This document shows, one piece after another, positions 55,557-64,000 of a stretch of DNA of 64,000 nt (position 1 is the stretch's first letter; each line of letters starts with the position of its first letter). Location: assembly GCA_900316505.1 (NCBI GenBank), contig ONDH01000006.1, positions 157,547-221,546 of the forward strand, in the 5' to 3' direction. This DNA comes from an uncultured Prevotellaceae bacterium. GTDB taxonomy: Bacteria > Bacteroidota > Bacteroidia > Bacteroidales > Bacteroidaceae. A program made the translations under genes and the position numbers. The notes beneath the pieces are model-generated. The model ran no database searches and was not told where the DNA came from. It saw nothing but the letters and a program-made list of their open reading frames with translations.

Positions 55557-58090
55557 ATGCAATTCAATTTCAAGAAGATTTTGCCCGACGTGTATTGCGT
55601 CGCCTTGTTTGCTGTGATAGCATGGGCTTATTTCATGTCACCGGTGAGCAAGACGATGGTATCAATGTGGAAATCAATGCTTACCGTGATGCACATGATG
55701 GGGAAACACCCCGTTGGGTGACGAGTCTTTTCGGTGGCATGCCCACCTATCAGATAGCACCCTCTTACCCCTCCATCAAGCCGATGGCGTTTGTGGAAAA
55801 GGCGTATCATCTGTGGTTTCCCGATTATGTCTGGTACATCTTTGCCTCGATGTTAGGTTTCTACATCCTGCTCCGTGCCTTCGATTTCCGTCATTGGATG
55901 GCAGCATTGGGAGCCGTGGTGTGGGCATTCAGCAGCTACTTTTTCATCATCATTGCTGCAGGTCACATTTGGAAGGTGATGGCATTGGCATACATACCTC
56001 CCACCATTGCGGGCATTGTTTTGTGCTATCGGAAGAAATACTTGCTGGGCACAATAGTGACAGCCATCTTCGCCACGTTGCAGATTCAGGCAAACCACGT
56101 GCAGATGTCCTACTACTTCCTCACCATCGAAATCCTGATGGTGGTGGCATTCCTCATACAAGCCATCCAGAAGAAGGAGTTGGCTGCTTTCGGAAAAGCG
56201 ACAGCAGGCGTGGCATTGGCAGCTGTTCTTGCCATCTGTCTCAACGCTTCCAACCTCTATCACACTTACGAATACTCGAAGGACACCATGCGTGGCAAGA
56301 GCGAACTCGTGAAGCAGGGCAAGACGGAAGATCAGACAGATAGTGGTTTGGAACGCAGCTACATCACTGCTTGGAGTTACGGCATTGACGAGTCGCTCAC
56401 CTTCCTCATCCCCGATGTGAAGGGTGGGGCAAGTATGCCGCTCTCCATGAATAAGACAGCCATGAAGAAGGCAGATGGGCAATTGGATCAGATGGGCATC
56501 TATGGTGCCTTCACGCAATATTGGGGCGAACAGCCAGGCACGAGCGGTCCTGTCTATCTCGGTGCTTTGGTGTGCATGCTCTTCGTCTTGGGTTTGCTCG
56601 TCATTCCTCACAAGAATCCTCTCAAGTGGGCACTTCTCGCAGCAGGCGTGTTGACCTTGCTGTTGAGTTGGGGACATAACTTCATGCCCTTCACCGACTG
56701 GTTCATCGACCATGTGCCCATGTACTCCAAGTTCCGCACGGTGGCAAGCATCCTCGTGGTGGTGGAGTTTGTGGTGCCGTTCATTGCCCTGTGGGGCTTG
56801 AAGCTGTGGGTGGAGAAGCCCGAACAGAAACCCCTCTACATCGCCACCATCTTCACGGTGGTCATCTGCTTGATATACGTGCTGTCACCAGGTCTTGGAC
56901 ATGATTGTCTGAGCACCAGCGACAAGGATGCCGTCAATCAGTATGTCGGAGCAGGTTATTTCGATGCCGCCTTCGGACAGAACATCCTGCGCAGCATCTC
57001 CGACATGCGTGCAGCTATGGTGAGTGCCGATGCTTGGCGCAGCATCCTGTTCATCCTGTTGGGTGTGGCTGCTATGTGGTGGTATGCGAAGAAAAAGAAG
57101 GAAGGTGAACTGAACCCCATGCAGGTGAGCTTGCTGAGCGTGGCTCTGCTTGTCATCTGTTTGGTGGACATGTGGGGCGTGAACAAGCGTTATCTTCACG
57201 ACGACATGTTTGTGGAGCCTCAAGGAGTTGCCCGCATTCAGAAGACAGATGCCGACCGATACATCATCGAACAGAGTGGGGAAGGGCGCGACTATCGTGT
57301 GCTGAACTTCACCGTCTCCACCTTCAACGACAACAACACCAGTGCATTCTACAGCTCTGTGGGTGGCTATCATGCAGCCAAATTGCGTCGCTATCAGGAA
57401 CTCATCGAGGCGCATATCGCACCCGAGATGTCGAAAGTGTATGAGGCGCTGCGTCAAGCTCCGATGGACACCATAGCGATGATGGAGCGTCAAACTCCTT
57501 ATCCAATTTATGACCTCTCTGTGGTCAACACCGACTCCCTCTTCCCTGTCATCAACATGCTCAACACCCGTTGGTTCATCCTCGGTGCTGGCGAGAAAGG
57601 TGAGGTGAAGATGCCTGTGGAGAATGTGACTGCGATGGGCAATGCATGGTTTGTCACCAACATTCATTGGGCAGCCAATGCCAACGAAGAACTTGATGCC
57701 CTCTCGAAGGTCAATCTGCGCAACACGGCAGTGGTGGCGAAGGACAGCTTCGGCTTCCTGAAGGCAGGGGGCGAAGGTGCGGTCAAACTGACTTCCTACG
57801 AAGCCAACGAAGCAAAATATGAGGTAGAATCTGCACAGGGAGGTTTGGTGGTATTCTCCGAAGTTTATTACCCGGGTTGGACAGCCACCATCGACGGTCA
57901 GCCAGCCGAATTGGGACGTGCCAACTATGTGCTCCGTGCCCTCAACGTGCCCTCTGGCAAACATGAGGTGGTGCTCACCTTCAAGCCTCAGAGCATTTCG
58001 ACCACCGAAACCATTGCCTACGTGGCATTGGCAGTGCTCGCCTTGCTTATCGTGGCAGCGATTGTGCTGAAACTAAAAGTTAAAAGTTAA
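55557..58090 (+). CDS. YfhO family membrane protein with apparent N-terminal frameshift
   Basis: Polytopic membrane protein of the YfhO family, possibly glycosyltransferase-related. Start and first helix (MQFNFKKILPDVYCVALFAVIAWAYFMSPV) lie in the frame of the ATG at 55557, which stops at 55721. The remaining 800 or so residues, from about 'GINVEINAYRDAHDGETPRWVTSLFGGMPTYQ' to the C-terminal 'GWTATIDGQPAELGRANYVLRAL', are in another frame open from 55595. The switch falls near 55635-55665. About 12 helices and a beta-rich C-terminal domain follow. Without the shift, an internal ATG near 55622 would give a protein lacking helix one. Confidence 0.8.
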
Positions 58091-58154
58091 GAACTAAAAG
58101 CATTATAAAGTTTAAGGTTTACAGTTTAAGGTTTAAGGACCATGCGGCGAGTTA

Positions 58155-58182
58155 CTCTAAACTCTAACCCCTAAACTCTAAA
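58155..58182 (+). repeat. CTCTAAA-type heptamer array before omega-amidase gene
   Basis: Four heptamers: CTCTAAA, CTCTAAC, CCCTAAA, CTCTAAA. GTTTAAGG-like repeats precede it at 58108-58138. Confidence 0.85.
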
Positions 58183-58203
58183 CAATTCTCAATCTAAGAA
58201 AGC

Positions 58204-58962
58204 ATGAAAATATCCTTGTTGCAGAACGACATTGTGTGGGGCAATCCTGCTGCCAACCAAGAAAAGATATCAGAAATCCTATGGGGGCTTGACAAGAGTG
58301 ACGTGTACGTCTTGCCCGAGATGTTCTCCACAGGCTTTTCCGTCAATCCTGAGGGCATTGCAGAGAAAGATGAGAGCTCTCTCACATGGATGAAGAATAT
58401 GGCTGCAGAACTGAAAGGTGCCATTTGTGGCAGTGTGGCGACAGAGGTGGATGGGCGTTACTACAACCGTATGTACTTTGTCAAGCCCAATGGTGAGGTG
58501 ATTTCCTACGACAAGCGTCACCTCTTCACCTACGCCGACGAGCACCTTCGCTACACCCGAGGCAACGAGCGTGTGGTGGTGGAATTTCGTGGTTGCCGTT
58601 TCCTCCTGCAGGTGTGTTATGACCTTCGTTTCCCCTGCTTCTCACGCAACAACGAGAAGATTCCCTACGATTGTGCCCTCTATGTAGGCTCATGGCCAAC
58701 CAGTCGTTTGGCGGTTTGGGACACCCTGCTTCATGCGCGTGCCATAGAGAACCAATGCTATGTGGCAGGCGTGAACCGCATCGGCGAGGACCAGAGCGGA
58801 CGCTATAGTGGTGGAACGCTGATTGTTGACCACTACGGCAACACGATGGCAGCCTGTCCGTTAGGCGAAGATTCAGCCATCACCGTCGAATTGGAACTTC
58901 AGAAACTCAAGGAGTTCAGAAGGAAATTCCCTGTGCTGAAAGATGCGGACGGCATCTTTTAA
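58204..58962 (+). CDS. Carbon-nitrogen hydrolase, omega-amidase (YafV/NIT2) type
   Basis: 252-residue nitrilase-superfamily amidase. The Glu-Lys-Cys triad is visible: 'VLPEMFSTGFS' (Glu near 39), 'ISYDKRHLF' (Lys near 103) and 'LLQVCYDLRFPCF' (Cys near 138). 'GTLIVDHYGN' is a late family block. The YafV/omega-amidase group hydrolyses 2-oxoglutaramate and 2-oxosuccinamate formed by transaminations. No promoter box is seen between yfhO and this gene, so read-through through the heptamer array is likely. Confidence 0.88.
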   Translation: MKISLLQNDIVWGNPAANQEKISEILWGLDKSDVYVLPEMFSTGFSVNPEGIAEKDESSLTWMKNMAAELKGAICGSVATEVDGRYYNRMYFVKPNGEVISYDKRHLFTYADEHLRYTRGNERVVVEFRGCRFLLQVCYDLRFPCFSRNNEKIPYDCALYVGSWPTSRLAVWDTLLHARAIENQCYVAGVNRIGEDQSGRYSGGTLIVDHYGNTMAACPLGEDSAITVELELQKLKEFRRKFPVLKDADGIF

Positions 58963-58964
58963 GT

Positions 58965-59045
58965 GAAAAGTGAAAAATCTAAGTTACCTTTGCAAACGGG
59001 ACACTAACACCCCACATGGCAGGTAACTTAGATTTTTCACTTTTC
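58965..59045. repeat. Perfect 24-bp inverted repeat with embedded promoter-like box
   Basis: Arms 58965-58988 and 59022-59045 pair perfectly over 24 bp around a 33-base loop. TACCTTTG (58985-58992) begins in the left arm and is followed by CAAACGGG. It lies between convergent genes and may act as terminator for both. Confidence 0.85.
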
Positions 59046-59051
59046 ATTTTC

Positions 59052-60779
59052 TCATTTTTTCATTCTTTCATTTTTCCTAAACTCATCCAGCTGCTTGAAG
59101 CAGTGTCTGTCGATGATTTCAGCCAGTTGGCGGTCGTGGTTGTGATGAATGGTGGGTCGTGTGCCGCCCAATTCCAGTAATTCGCCATTCTCGGCAGTGT
59201 AGGGTTGCCATTTGGGACGCCAATCTTCTGGGTATCTCTCCTCTCCGAGGTTGGGATTGCCGTCATGAGCGAATTTCGCCCAAACCGCACTCATGTAGTT
59301 TGCCCATTTCTGGTTTTCTGTAATGCATTTGCCTGCCAATTGGTCTTCATAGTGGTGGAGCACATCGAAGCAGTATTTCAGTTCGGCTCCATGCGCTGAA
59401 CCCTTGAATTCGTTGTTGTGTGACACATCGTTCACCGTGAACATATACATATATGTGTCAGCCTTGCGCTTGCCACCGATGGCATCAGCCGTGATGAGCG
59501 TCTTGGGACGGAAAAGCCAGTCGATGCTCAGCAGGTCTTGGGGAAGACGTTTCTGATCTTGTGCCTTTTGTGGATAGGCCTTCTTGAACGCCTCGATGTA
59601 GGCATCTGTTTCCTCTCCAAAAGTCCTTTGCAGTTCTTCACGCGCCTGCTGCATCGTCATGGGCTGGTTATAGCGTTGGCGTTGCAGTTCGTTGAAGGTG
59701 GTGCCAATCAAGATGGGGATGTTGTCGCTGAAGTCGGGGAAACCTGGCTGGAAAGGCTGCTGCACCATATCCTCCCCATCGGGAGTAGGACCGAAACCCC
59801 ACATCATCGGAGTGCCAGGACGACGGGTGCCGATGCTGGCAGCCATGGCGCGCTGTCCTGCGGCATACAGGTCCTTGTAGGGCACATCCTTGATTTTGTC
59901 CACCTCATCCTTGCTGATGCCCAATTCCTTCAGTACAGCCTCACCCAGTTCCTCGGTCATCGCCTTCGTGTTCACGTTCAGGATGGTGCCGCTCATGATG
60001 ATGGCCTTGTGGAAGAGTCCTTTTGCAGGAGGCATACAGAGCAGAGAGCCCACTTTACCACCACCGCCCGACTCACCGAAGATGGTCACGTTGTTGGGGT
60101 CACCGCCAAATCGGTGAATATTGCTGCGCACCCATTGCAGTGCCTGCACCACGTCGAGCATGCCCACATTGCCAGAGTGCTTATATTTCTCGCCACAAGT
60201 CGATAAGTCCAGAAAACCGAGGATGTTCAGACGGTGCGTCACGCTCACCACCACCACATCCTTCTTTGCCAGCCACATGCCAGGATCCCATGCTGGTGTG
60301 CCGCTGTCGAAACCGCCACCATGCAGCCACACCATCACAGGCTTAGGTTCTGCAGGTCTGAGATTCAAACCCGGGCGAGGAGTGGGAGGCACGTTGTTGC
60401 TCCACACGTTCAGCACACAGCACTGTTCCGACATCTCATCCTCCGACATCGGACGGCTTGTCTGCTGCATCGCCTGAGGACCCCAATGGTCGCACACCCT
60501 CACATCCTTCCAAGCCTTCACTGGCAGTGGGGGCATGCAGCGCTCCACCCTTGCGTAAGGGATGCCGAGGAAAGCGTTGGTGCCCTCCTGCACAATGCCC
60601 TGCACAGGTCCCGATGTGGTGTTCACCACCTCCGTCTTCTTGTTTTCCTGTGACCATCCAGCCACCGTCATCATGATTGCCATCAAGGTCAATAAAAGCT
60701 GACGGAGCTGGTAGCCCTGTGGCTTTCCCTCCTTGAAACTCAGCCGACTTGCGACCTTGCGCATTTTAACGATTCCCAT
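59052..60779 (-). CDS. Exported type-B carboxylesterase
   Basis: 575-residue alpha/beta hydrolase of the carboxylesterase/cholinesterase family. A signal peptide is preceded by a basic 26-residue extension and ends near 'VAGWSQ'. 'VMVWLHGGGFDSGT' is the oxyanion hole, 'VTIFGESGGGGKVGSLL' the nucleophile elbow with Ser, and 'SAHGAELKYCFDVLHH' the catalytic His. The acid residue would be in 'LIGTTFNELQRQ'. Substrate unknown; rumen and gut members attack acetyl or feruloyl esters on plant polysaccharide. Monocistronic; promoter TATCTTTG at 60834. Confidence 0.87.
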   Translation of the reverse strand: MGIVKMRKVASRLSFKEGKPQGYQLRQLLLTLMAIMMTVAGWSQENKKTEVVNTTSGPVQGIVQEGTNAFLGIPYARVERCMPPLPVKAWKDVRVCDHWGPQAMQQTSRPMSEDEMSEQCCVLNVWSNNVPPTPRPGLNLRPAEPKPVMVWLHGGGFDSGTPAWDPGMWLAKKDVVVVSVTHRLNILGFLDLSTCGEKYKHSGNVGMLDVVQALQWVRSNIHRFGGDPNNVTIFGESGGGGKVGSLLCMPPAKGLFHKAIIMSGTILNVNTKAMTEELGEAVLKELGISKDEVDKIKDVPYKDLYAAGQRAMAASIGTRRPGTPMMWGFGPTPDGEDMVQQPFQPGFPDFSDNIPILIGTTFNELQRQRYNQPMTMQQAREELQRTFGEETDAYIEAFKKAYPQKAQDQKRLPQDLLSIDWLFRPKTLITADAIGGKRKADTYMYMFTVNDVSHNNEFKGSAHGAELKYCFDVLHHYEDQLAGKCITENQKWANYMSAVWAKFAHDGNPNLGEERYPEDWRPKWQPYTAENGELLELGGTRPTIHHNHDRQLAEIIDRHCFKQLDEFRKNERMKK

Positions 60780-60833
60780 AATGAAAAGCTTTTAGTTAAA
60801 CAATAGAGTTAATGAAAACGATGCAAAGATACG

Positions 60834-60841
60834 ATGGTTTA
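60834..60841 (-). promoter_or_regulatory. Promoter box for carboxylesterase gene
   Basis: TATCTTTG followed by CATCG on the minus strand, 54 bases before the start codon. Confidence 0.65.
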
Positions 60842-60928
60842 TTCTCGCTTCCAAATCTTTCCCCAAAAAAGTGTTTTTATGGGGAATATTCCCCAAACTC
60901 GGTCGAAATTAGGTCACTATCCTTATTC

Positions 60929-60997
60929 GAGCATTGTCCATGTGGGGGAGTGAGCACCGTCCATGTGGAAGAGTGAGCACCGTCCATGTGAGTGTCT
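60929..60997 (+). repeat. 23-bp tandem repeat array left of second palindromic element
   Basis: Three 23-bp units starting at 60929, 60952 and 60975, core GAGCACCGTCCATGTG. Confidence 0.88.
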
Positions 60998-61017
60998 GAC
61001 CTTAACGAAACAAGGAG

Positions 61018-61207
61018 TGTCATTTTGTCATTTTGTCATTTTGTCATTTTCGCTTGCACGGCAAGCGTACTTGGAGATATATATATTATATATTCTTGGA
61101 GATATATATATATTATAATATAAATAATAATTACTCCCCCTATTAATTATCCCCCGTGGGGTGTTGTAAATGACAAAATCACAAAATGACAAAATGACAA
61201 AATGACG
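61018..61207. repeat. Inverted repeat of octamer arrays around an AT-rich core
   Basis: Left arm: four copies of TGTCATTT (61018-61049). Right arm: five copies of AAATGACA-type octamers (61168-61207). Between them are 118 bp with two copies of CTTGGAGATATATATA and a 14-bp palindrome TATATTATAATATA at 61109-61122. No ORF. Same plan as the element at 15536-16069. In the remaining 61208-61659 a 66-codon frame at 61301 lacks any support. Confidence 0.85.
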
Positions 61208-61573
61208 TTTTTATGTACAGAATTGTTTGTGTATTGTGTTGAATCATAATACCTTATGTGTTTTGAAACCTAAAAGGATGTCACCATCTTTTTTCAAAAA
61301 ATGCCTCTTTTCCCAGCTTTCATGGAGGTGTTTTTTTACTCCAATACAACTAATTTCGAATACAACGAATACAAAAAAATGATGAAGAATGGCGAAGCTT
61401 GCCCATTAAAAACGATTCGCCACATTCGGAATATTCGTTGTTGTTGTTGTTGTTTCGGTGCCAACGGCGCAACCTCTTACACCGAATTCACGTATGATTA
61501 ACACGTGAATTCTCATTTTCTCAGTTTTAATTGTCGCTTTGTCTTTAACTTTTTTCAATATAATTTTAGAATT

Positions 61574-61640
61574 TGTAACATATGTACCATTGTTTCAAAA
61601 ATGTAACATGGGGACAAGTTATTGTATCAATTTTGTTACA
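61574..61640. promoter_or_regulatory. Three TGTAACA sites upstream of secreted-protein gene
   Basis: TGTAACA at 61574 and 61602 and its complement TGTTACA at 61634-61640, ending 20 bases before the promoter box; possible activator or repressor sites. Confidence 0.4.
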
Positions 61641-61659
61641 TGCTCTCATAATCTTCCCA

Positions 61660-61667
61660 TAACTTTG
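61660..61667 (+). promoter_or_regulatory. Promoter box for secreted modular protein gene
   Basis: TAACTTTG followed by CAGC, 68 bases before the ATG. Confidence 0.65.
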
Positions 61668-61734
61668 CAGCACAAAAAACAGAAATTCGAGAACAATCAC
61701 TCATTTTTTTATTAACAACTAAATCTTTTCTAAA

Positions 61735-63588
61735 ATGAAAAAATTATTACTATTAAGCGTAATGCTCCTCGCAACGGGGGGGGTAATTCTAGCACAAGGA
61801 GTCGCTCCTACTCGCACTATTAAAACAGAGAAGGAACTAACTGTAAGTGGCTCCACTTTCCCTGCTGCTAATCTCACAAAGTTTTCTGTAGCAAAAGTTC
61901 CAGATTTGGCTTTCAACATTTCTTCATTTAGCATTGGCGATTGGGATAGATTTGTGATAGACATTGCTGTCCCGACAACTGTTGGTGATTGGCTGTGGTG
62001 CAATGTGCAAGAACCATATGCCCATGGCGGCTGGTGGAAAGAGATTCCCACTGGAACTTCAGGGAAGGTTGTTCTCCCCTCTGAACATAATTCCACGACT
62101 AGCCTTGCTCTTCAAGCAGGAAATCCAAATGGCCCACGTGACTTATTTGTAAATGATATATATTTCTCCAAAGGAGAAGGCAGCGAGGAAGTCAAGGAGA
62201 GCATCCTTTCTACTTTAGGTGGTACACCTGTGTCAGCAGCTACAGCTGTTGGCACAAAAGCTTTCGAATTAACAGACGTAGATGTTACCGGCTGGAAGAA
62301 TTTCGTTATTACCTTTTCTTCACCAACAGTTGGCAAGTGGATTGTTGAGTATGATGGAACTACAGAAACCATTGCAGAAGGAACTACCACATATTCTTTT
62401 GATGTGTCTGGTAAAACATCGTTGAGCAAGGTAACACTCAGTGTAGGAGATGGTGATTTCCCTCGTTTCAACAATTTTGAAAAAGCAAGCTTGACCTATA
62501 GTGAGGTTGTTACGATGGATGCACATGCAAATGCCACAATCTTCTCATTAGACAAAGCAGAGGGTTTTGATATGGAAAACAAAAAATTCTCAGCAACAGG
62601 AGGATGGACTTTCGAAACACCTGTAGACATCTCCCAATATCTATATCTTATCATTACCACTACTCAATGTGGGAATAATGGCGCGTGGGGTGTCAACATT
62701 ACGGACAACAATGGAGTTAAAGTCGGAGAAGAAGATTACGATTGGAAAGAAACTGGTACCAAGGGTGGCAAGATGTGGATTGATAACTGGAATCATAAAA
62801 ATGCCATTTGCGTGAATTTGTCATATCTTGAAGATGAGAAGGGGCTTGATCTCTCAAAGATTAAATCTTTATCATTCAGAAGAGAAAATGGTGATTTATT
62901 TATAAATAATGTTATACTGACCAATTACGCAAGCGATGATTTCCTTGGGAAAGATCAATATCACACTTATACTACAGGTAACCAAACTCGTCCTTATACA
63001 AAAGCAACAGATCTCGAAAAATATGGTACAATTTGTCTCCCATACAAAGCAGTTGCATCAGGTGCCTTTATCTATAGTATAGCTGGCAAAAGTGCAGGCG
63101 AGATTGCCCTTGAACGAGTAGATGGTATTATGGAAGCAGGTAAACCCTATTTCTACCAAACAACAGATGCTGTTGGACACGGAACCGATAACAAGCAGTG
63201 TAATGTCCAGTTCTTCCGTGCAGATTGGGAGGCAGATCTTGCCACTCCTGTTGAAAACAATGGTCTTATTGGTACATTCTCTGCTATCACAGCACCACAG
63301 GGAGACAACTTCTACGTACTGAGTGGTAACAAACTATACTACACAACCGATGCCACAGTGAATGTAGGTGCCAACAAGGCATACATTGACAAGACGAAGA
63401 TTGTGAACAAGGGTGGTGAAGCCAAGGCCTTTATTGACTTCGATGAACCTGAAGCCACAGGTATTGATGCAGTTGCTACTGCCGAGACGCTGAAGGGTGG
63501 CAAGTTCTATGACCTTTCTGGCCGTGAGGTAGCCAACCCAACCCGTGGTCTTTACATCGTGAACGGAAAGAAAGTGCTGATCAAATAA
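61735..63588 (+). CDS. Large secreted modular protein with Prevotella-type C-terminal sorting tail
   Basis: 617-residue exported protein, not a family I can name. A signal peptide (1-21, ending 'ILAQG') leads to three roughly 120-residue beta-rich modules with similar landmarks: 'SSFSIGDWDRFVIDIAVPT', 'VDVTGWKNFVITFSSPT' and 'VDISQYLYLIITTTQ', each followed by 'LFVNDIYFSK' or 'LFINNVILTNY'-type strands, as in jelly-roll carbohydrate-binding proteins. Residues 420-570 form a separate domain, and the end 'FYDLSGREVANPTRGLYIV' is the short sorting tail. Cell-surface glycan binding is a reasonable guess only. A peptide gene follows 62 bases downstream. Confidence 0.72.
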   Translation: MKKLLLLSVMLLATGGVILAQGVAPTRTIKTEKELTVSGSTFPAANLTKFSVAKVPDLAFNISSFSIGDWDRFVIDIAVPTTVGDWLWCNVQEPYAHGGWWKEIPTGTSGKVVLPSEHNSTTSLALQAGNPNGPRDLFVNDIYFSKGEGSEEVKESILSTLGGTPVSAATAVGTKAFELTDVDVTGWKNFVITFSSPTVGKWIVEYDGTTETIAEGTTTYSFDVSGKTSLSKVTLSVGDGDFPRFNNFEKASLTYSEVVTMDAHANATIFSLDKAEGFDMENKKFSATGGWTFETPVDISQYLYLIITTTQCGNNGAWGVNITDNNGVKVGEEDYDWKETGTKGGKMWIDNWNHKNAICVNLSYLEDEKGLDLSKIKSLSFRRENGDLFINNVILTNYASDDFLGKDQYHTYTTGNQTRPYTKATDLEKYGTICLPYKAVASGAFIYSIAGKSAGEIALERVDGIMEAGKPYFYQTTDAVGHGTDNKQCNVQFFRADWEADLATPVENNGLIGTFSAITAPQGDNFYVLSGNKLYYTTDATVNVGANKAYIDKTKIVNKGGEAKAFIDFDEPEATGIDAVATAETLKGGKFYDLSGREVANPTRGLYIVNGKKVLIK

Positions 63589-63650
63589 TCATGCATTCGA
63601 GAGTGAAATGAACATTCATCATTAAATATCATATAAATAAAGAAATAACA

Positions 63651-63818
63651 ATGAAAAAAGCATATATCGCTCCCGAACTGAGCGTGGAAACTGTTGAGAT
63701 GAACTGCATTCTGAACCTCCAGAGCGGTGGTAGTGCAAAAAATAATGGTATCACAGAGGCAGACATCAAGGAACTCCAAGAATTTGAAGAATATATGGAA
63801 GAAATGCCACTGTGGTAA
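63651..63818 (+). CDS. 55-residue peptide of the 'MKKAYIAPELSVETVE' type
   Basis: ATG to TAA, 56 codons. N-terminus MKKAYIAPELSVETVEMNC, then LNLQSGGSAKNNG and an acidic C-terminus ending in EEYMEEMPLW. Bacteroidota genomes carry many short proteins beginning K-K-x-Y-x-x-P-x-x-x-V-x-x-V-E, of unknown role; some annotators suspect secreted peptides or peptide precursors. The Gly-Gly after a leader-like first 29 residues is compatible with a precursor, but no peptidase or modifying enzyme is in view. It follows the large secreted protein and a stem-loop closes the unit. Confidence 0.62.
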   Translation: MKKAYIAPELSVETVEMNCILNLQSGGSAKNNGITEADIKELQEFEEYMEEMPLW

Positions 63819-63842
63819 TTTACACTATTTTTCCATATGCGA

Positions 63843-63873
63843 AGAAGGGGGTGCGCCGAGCGTGCCCCCTTCT
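63843..63873 (+). terminator. GC-rich stem-loop after peptide gene
   Basis: AGAAGGGGG / CCCCCTTCT 9-bp stem, 13-base loop; no T tract. The sequence from 63874 to the window end shows only short direct repeats (CCGCTCAAT twice) and a GTTCC/GGAAC hairpin. Confidence 0.55.
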
Positions 63874-64000
63874 CATGTTATCCCAACAAAATAAACTTAG
63901 AGCTCAATCTGTGGTTAAAAATTAAAATCTCCGCTCAATCCGCTCAATCGTTCCGCAGGAACTTGTTTTAACGTGAGTTCGGTATAAGAAGTTGCGCCGT

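Noticed and set aside
56885..57964. 359-codon frame antisense to yfhO
   Set aside because: His/Val-rich shadow of a recognisable membrane protein gene.
61301..61501. 66-codon ORF with a run of cysteines
   Set aside because: The cysteines come from a GTT/TTG simple repeat and nothing else supports a gene.
1..64000. Insertion sequences or transposases
   Set aside because: No transposase-like protein or IS-type terminal inverted repeats with target duplications were found.

Overview
The window reads as chromosomal DNA of a Bacteroidales bacterium, most likely Prevotella or a close relative. The evidence is the many promoters of the Bacteroidota type (TAnnTTTG about 10-70 bases before start codons, usually continuing TTTGC), family-restricted proteins (DUF4252, DUF4827, DUF4834), short N-terminal lipoprotein and signal peptides, and two secreted proteins ending in the short 'YDLSGREV...GLYIVNGKKVLIK' type C-terminus common in Prevotella. 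No rRNA, IS element or CRISPR array was seen.

Layout. 1-7.9 kb is core: DUF4252; a leftward operon NfeD-like / flotillin / DUF4827 lipoprotein / glmM; DUF1846; a HAD phosphatase; a secreted nitroreductase. 7.9-8.8 kb is an AT-rich gene-free stretch with palindromes ahead of an orphan histidine kinase. 9.6-15.1 kb is a leftward, translationally coupled operon: ThiD-like kinase, leuB, metA (Glu in the acyl-CoA selectivity position), U32 peptidase-family protein and a membrane lipoprotein. 15.1-16.5 kb is an unusual gene-free element made of 23-bp tandem repeats, inverted arms and a perfect AT palindrome.

16.3-35.6 kb is an accessory island ending next to tRNA-Met and tRNA-Gln. It opens with a small operon (condensation-like acyltransferase, MmcQ/YjbR, DUF5131, GNAT) and an AAA/DUF4143 ATPase. 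Its centre is a defence-like operon: a possible structured RNA, XRE regulator, DUF4007 protein (SspB-like), large P-loop ATPase (SspC position), an AAA ATPase plus TOPRIM-like nuclease pair, a PAPS-reductase-family sulfurtransferase (SspD/DndC-like) and a DUF262-DUF1524 protein (SspE-like). Together these look like an Ssp-type DNA phosphorothioation and restriction system with an inserted ATPase/TOPRIM module and no local cysteine desulfurase. Directly downstream come a one-pass membrane protein, two DUF5677-like proteins and a small caspase/CHAT-like protein with a His/Cys pair, then a frameshifted AlbA_2/AAA_4 regulator.

36-64 kb returns to core: psd/pssA/DUF4834/CotH operon; proA-proB behind the activase of a glycyl radical enzyme; the glycyl radical enzyme itself, recognisable as trans-4-hydroxy-L-proline dehydratase (all four enzymes converge on pyrroline-5-carboxylate); trxB-dsbD; a HerA-like ATPase; the gltX-waaA-yjjG-PLC operon; YfhO (apparent N-terminal frameshift); an omega-amidase-like hydrolase; a carboxylesterase; a second gene-free element of the 15.7-kb type; and a secreted modular protein followed by a 55-residue peptide gene. 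Short heptamer repeats decorate many boundaries, and one lies inside the hydroxyproline dehydratase gene.
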